The notes beneath the pieces are model-generated. The model did no database searches. It was not told the origin of the DNA and was given only the letters and a program-made list of their open reading frames with translations. DNA of 64,000 nt from NCBI GenBank assembly GCA_040755055.1, contig JBFMBS010000022.1:8795-72794 (forward strand), given 5' to 3'. This DNA comes from DYJK01 sp040755055 (GTDB taxonomy: Bacteria > Bacteroidota > Ignavibacteria > Ignavibacteriales > Melioribacteraceae). Made by a program: the position numbers and the translations under genes. Of the stretch, positions 62,775 to 64,000 are shown in pieces (within the stretch, counting starts at the first letter, position 1; each line of letters opens with the position of its first letter).

Positions 62775-63554
62775 TTATAATTTCAATCCTCTCATACCGA
62801 TATGACAAATTGCAAAATCGTATTTCACCGGGTCATTCGGATCGAACCTTTTTAGTTGCTCTGTAATCTCCTCTGCCATTTTCCACGATACATTTTTTTG
62901 TTTAGAGAGTTTTAAGCGCTTACAAATTTTTGCAACGTGTGTATCGACCGGGACAATTAATTTAGAAGTTGGAATTTCATACCACAACCCGAAATCAAGA
63001 TCATCGTTTCTTACCATCCATCGCAAGAACAAATTCATTCTTTTGCATGCACTCCCCTTGTGCGGATCAGGAAACATAAATTTTATTGCATGAGTCGGTT
63101 TCGATCCGCCGGCTATTAAATCCGTAAGATGTTTCGAGAAAAATGAAACCGCATCTTTCAATGAATTATCTTTCTCAAAATAGTAGAGTAAGAAAAGATA
63201 TTTTAATGAACCGTACACTTTGTAAATTTTATTGAGAGCGATGAAAAGTTTAATTATATCACTCATGGAAAAAAATCTGTGTTTAATGTTATTCAACTTT
63301 GCAGCATCTCTTTTAACATCAAAGTTCATTACAAACTCGTATGGTTTGTTGCTCATAGCTGAATGAAGTTTTTCAAGCGTTGTGATGATCTGCTTTACAT
63401 TTCCGTATGCAAAAACAGAAGATAGGATTCCGCTAATTTCAATATCGTGATAATTGGAATAGCGATGCAAAAACTCTAATGGGTCGGGAGAAATTTGCGA
63501 CTTGTCGAAAAATTTATAATGGTAATCTAGTTTCTGTTTGAGTGATCTATTCAA
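62775..63554 (-). CDS. TIGR02757 / DUF2400 family protein
   Basis: A 259-residue conserved protein found mostly in Bacteroidota-type and related genomes. Matching features: DPLEFLHRYSNYHDIEISG and SSVFAYGNVKQI at the N-terminus, KRMNLFLRWMVRNDDLDFG, and IVPVDTHVAKICKRL followed by DPNDPVKYDFAICHIGM, a helix-hairpin-helix-like pattern reminiscent of HhH-GPD DNA glycosylases with the Asp of VDTH. A DNA-repair role is plausible but not established. It lies 11 bp downstream of a T9SS cargo gene on the same strand. Confidence 0.85.
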   Translation of the reverse strand: MNRSLKQKLDYHYKFFDKSQISPDPLEFLHRYSNYHDIEISGILSSVFAYGNVKQIITTLEKLHSAMSNKPYEFVMNFDVKRDAAKLNNIKHRFFSMSDIIKLFIALNKIYKVYGSLKYLFLLYYFEKDNSLKDAVSFFSKHLTDLIAGGSKPTHAIKFMFPDPHKGSACKRMNLFLRWMVRNDDLDFGLWYEIPTSKLIVPVDTHVAKICKRLKLSKQKNVSWKMAEEITEQLKRFDPNDPVKYDFAICHIGMRGLKL

Positions 63555-63565
63555 AGCAAAAATTT

Positions 63566-64000
63566 TTATTTCAAATATACCATCTTTCTCGAAATAGATC
63601 CCCCCTCTGTAATAAGCTTATAGATGTAGATACCACTACTTAGCTTTTCACCGTTATAAACATACTCGTAATTACCGGCTTGTTTATAGCCGAGTTTTAC
63701 AGACTCAACTTCGTTACCGAGCATATCATAAATATTCATTTTCACGGATGCCGGTTCAGGCAGTTCATATGTAATAGTTGTAGTTGGATTGAAAGGGTTA
63801 GGATAATTCTGGTACAATCTAAATTGATTCGGCAATCCGGAAAGCGGTTCGCCAATATCTGTTACAAGATCAGAATCATCTATCAAAGCCGTCCAAACAG
63901 AAAGTTTAGTATTATCCATTCTTGTCCATATAGGATAAATTTTGCCGTTGTATGCAGCTATGTTTGTATAATCACCTATGAAAATATATTTGTCGGGAAA
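63566..64000 (-). CDS. 3' end of a secreted protein with type IX sorting domain, cut by the window edge
   Basis: The frame is open to base 64000, so the start is outside. Visible upstream residues (DKYIFIGDYTNIAAYNGKIY, PIWTRMDNTK) resemble the last blade of a sialidase/BNR-type propeller. The C-terminal 85 residues are a type A T9SS sorting domain: FRLYQNYPNPFNPTTTITY, VKMNIYDMLGNEV, SSGIYIYKL, ending SRKMVYLK. The ATG at 63919 is internal and not the real start. It is the second T9SS cargo in the window and is very similar in its sorting domain to the FN3 protein at 42.5 kb. Confidence 0.88.
   Translation of the reverse strand, partial: FPDKYIFIGDYTNIAAYNGKIYPIWTRMDNTKLSVWTALIDDSDLVTDIGEPLSGLPNQFRLYQNYPNPFNPTTTITYELPEPASVKMNIYDMLGNEVESVKLGYKQAGNYEYVYNGEKLSSGIYIYKLITEGGSISRKMVYLK

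Overview
The window looks like chromosomal DNA of a member of the Ignavibacteriota (Bacteroidota/Chlorobiota group). It is AT-rich. Two proteins end in a type IX secretion sorting domain of the NYPNPFNPTT kind that is typical of this phylum. The FN3-rich secreted proteins, a Nudix-type sugar regulator and the xylose and GH9 genes also fit a Gram-negative polysaccharide-degrading heterotroph. No phage, integrase, complete insertion sequence or CRISPR array is visible. The only clear decayed mobile-type gene is a four-helix-bundle (23S rRNA intervening-sequence type) pseudogene near 60.2 kb.

Layout: (1) 1-6.7 kb, plus strand: end of nadD, then meaB, an acyl-CoA dehydrogenase and an acyl-CoA carboxylase carboxyltransferase subunit (branched-chain or propionyl-CoA metabolism), an unknown secreted protein, a sigma-54 response regulator and a HIT protein. 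(2) 6.7-17.9 kb, minus strand: a dense housekeeping run of purC, a DUF971 gene, pgsA, pgpA, cinA, thpR, recA, recX, a glutaryl-CoA dehydrogenase-like gene, guaB, a glycosyltransferase and purD. (3) 18-23 kb: a xylose module in which a Nudix-family regulator with a degenerate Nudix box is divergent from xylB-xylA-mutarotase; a perfect GGTGTA-N5-TACACC palindrome lies between them. (4) 23-24.3 kb: a TolB-like lipoprotein and tRNA-Phe(GAA).

(5) 24.4-38.7 kb (perhaps to 41.2 kb), minus strand, is the most interesting region: an apparent exopolysaccharide synthesis, export and control locus. It encodes a KaiC/RecA-like ATPase fused to a degenerate GGDEF-like domain (BcsE-like in layout), a TPR/beta-barrel exporter (PgaA/BcsC-like in layout), an SGNH hydrolase, a PgaC-like processive GT2 synthase with a sigma-54-like promoter, a small Pro/Gln-rich membrane protein, a membrane-anchored NodB-fold protein that appears to lack its catalytic residues, an FN3 lipoprotein and a five-PAS hybrid kinase whose ATP-binding domain looks dead. 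A GH9 glucanase lies just upstream. Several parts thus look like pseudoenzymes, which suggests binding or sensing roles. I do not recognise the exact combination as a named system.

(6) 40.5-48.6 kb: a fatty acid hydroxylase, a dipeptide epimerase, an overlooked 30-residue membrane ORF, a 1292-residue FN3/T9SS protein, a 557-bp repeat-rich divergent intergenic region, and an NSS sodium symporter with its overlapping 41-residue MetS-type small subunit. (7) 48.6-59.9 kb, minus strand: a phosphofructokinase with PPi-type residues, a PcrA/UvrD helicase, a methyltransferase, an M29-like aminopeptidase, an outer-membrane-like protein, an MFS carrier and a peptide module (PepD dipeptidase, PqqD-like protein, OPT transporter). 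(8) 59.9-64 kb: the four-helix-bundle pseudogene, a GT-C membrane protein with C-terminal TPRs, a TIGR02757 protein and the 3' end of another T9SS cargo gene cut by the window edge.
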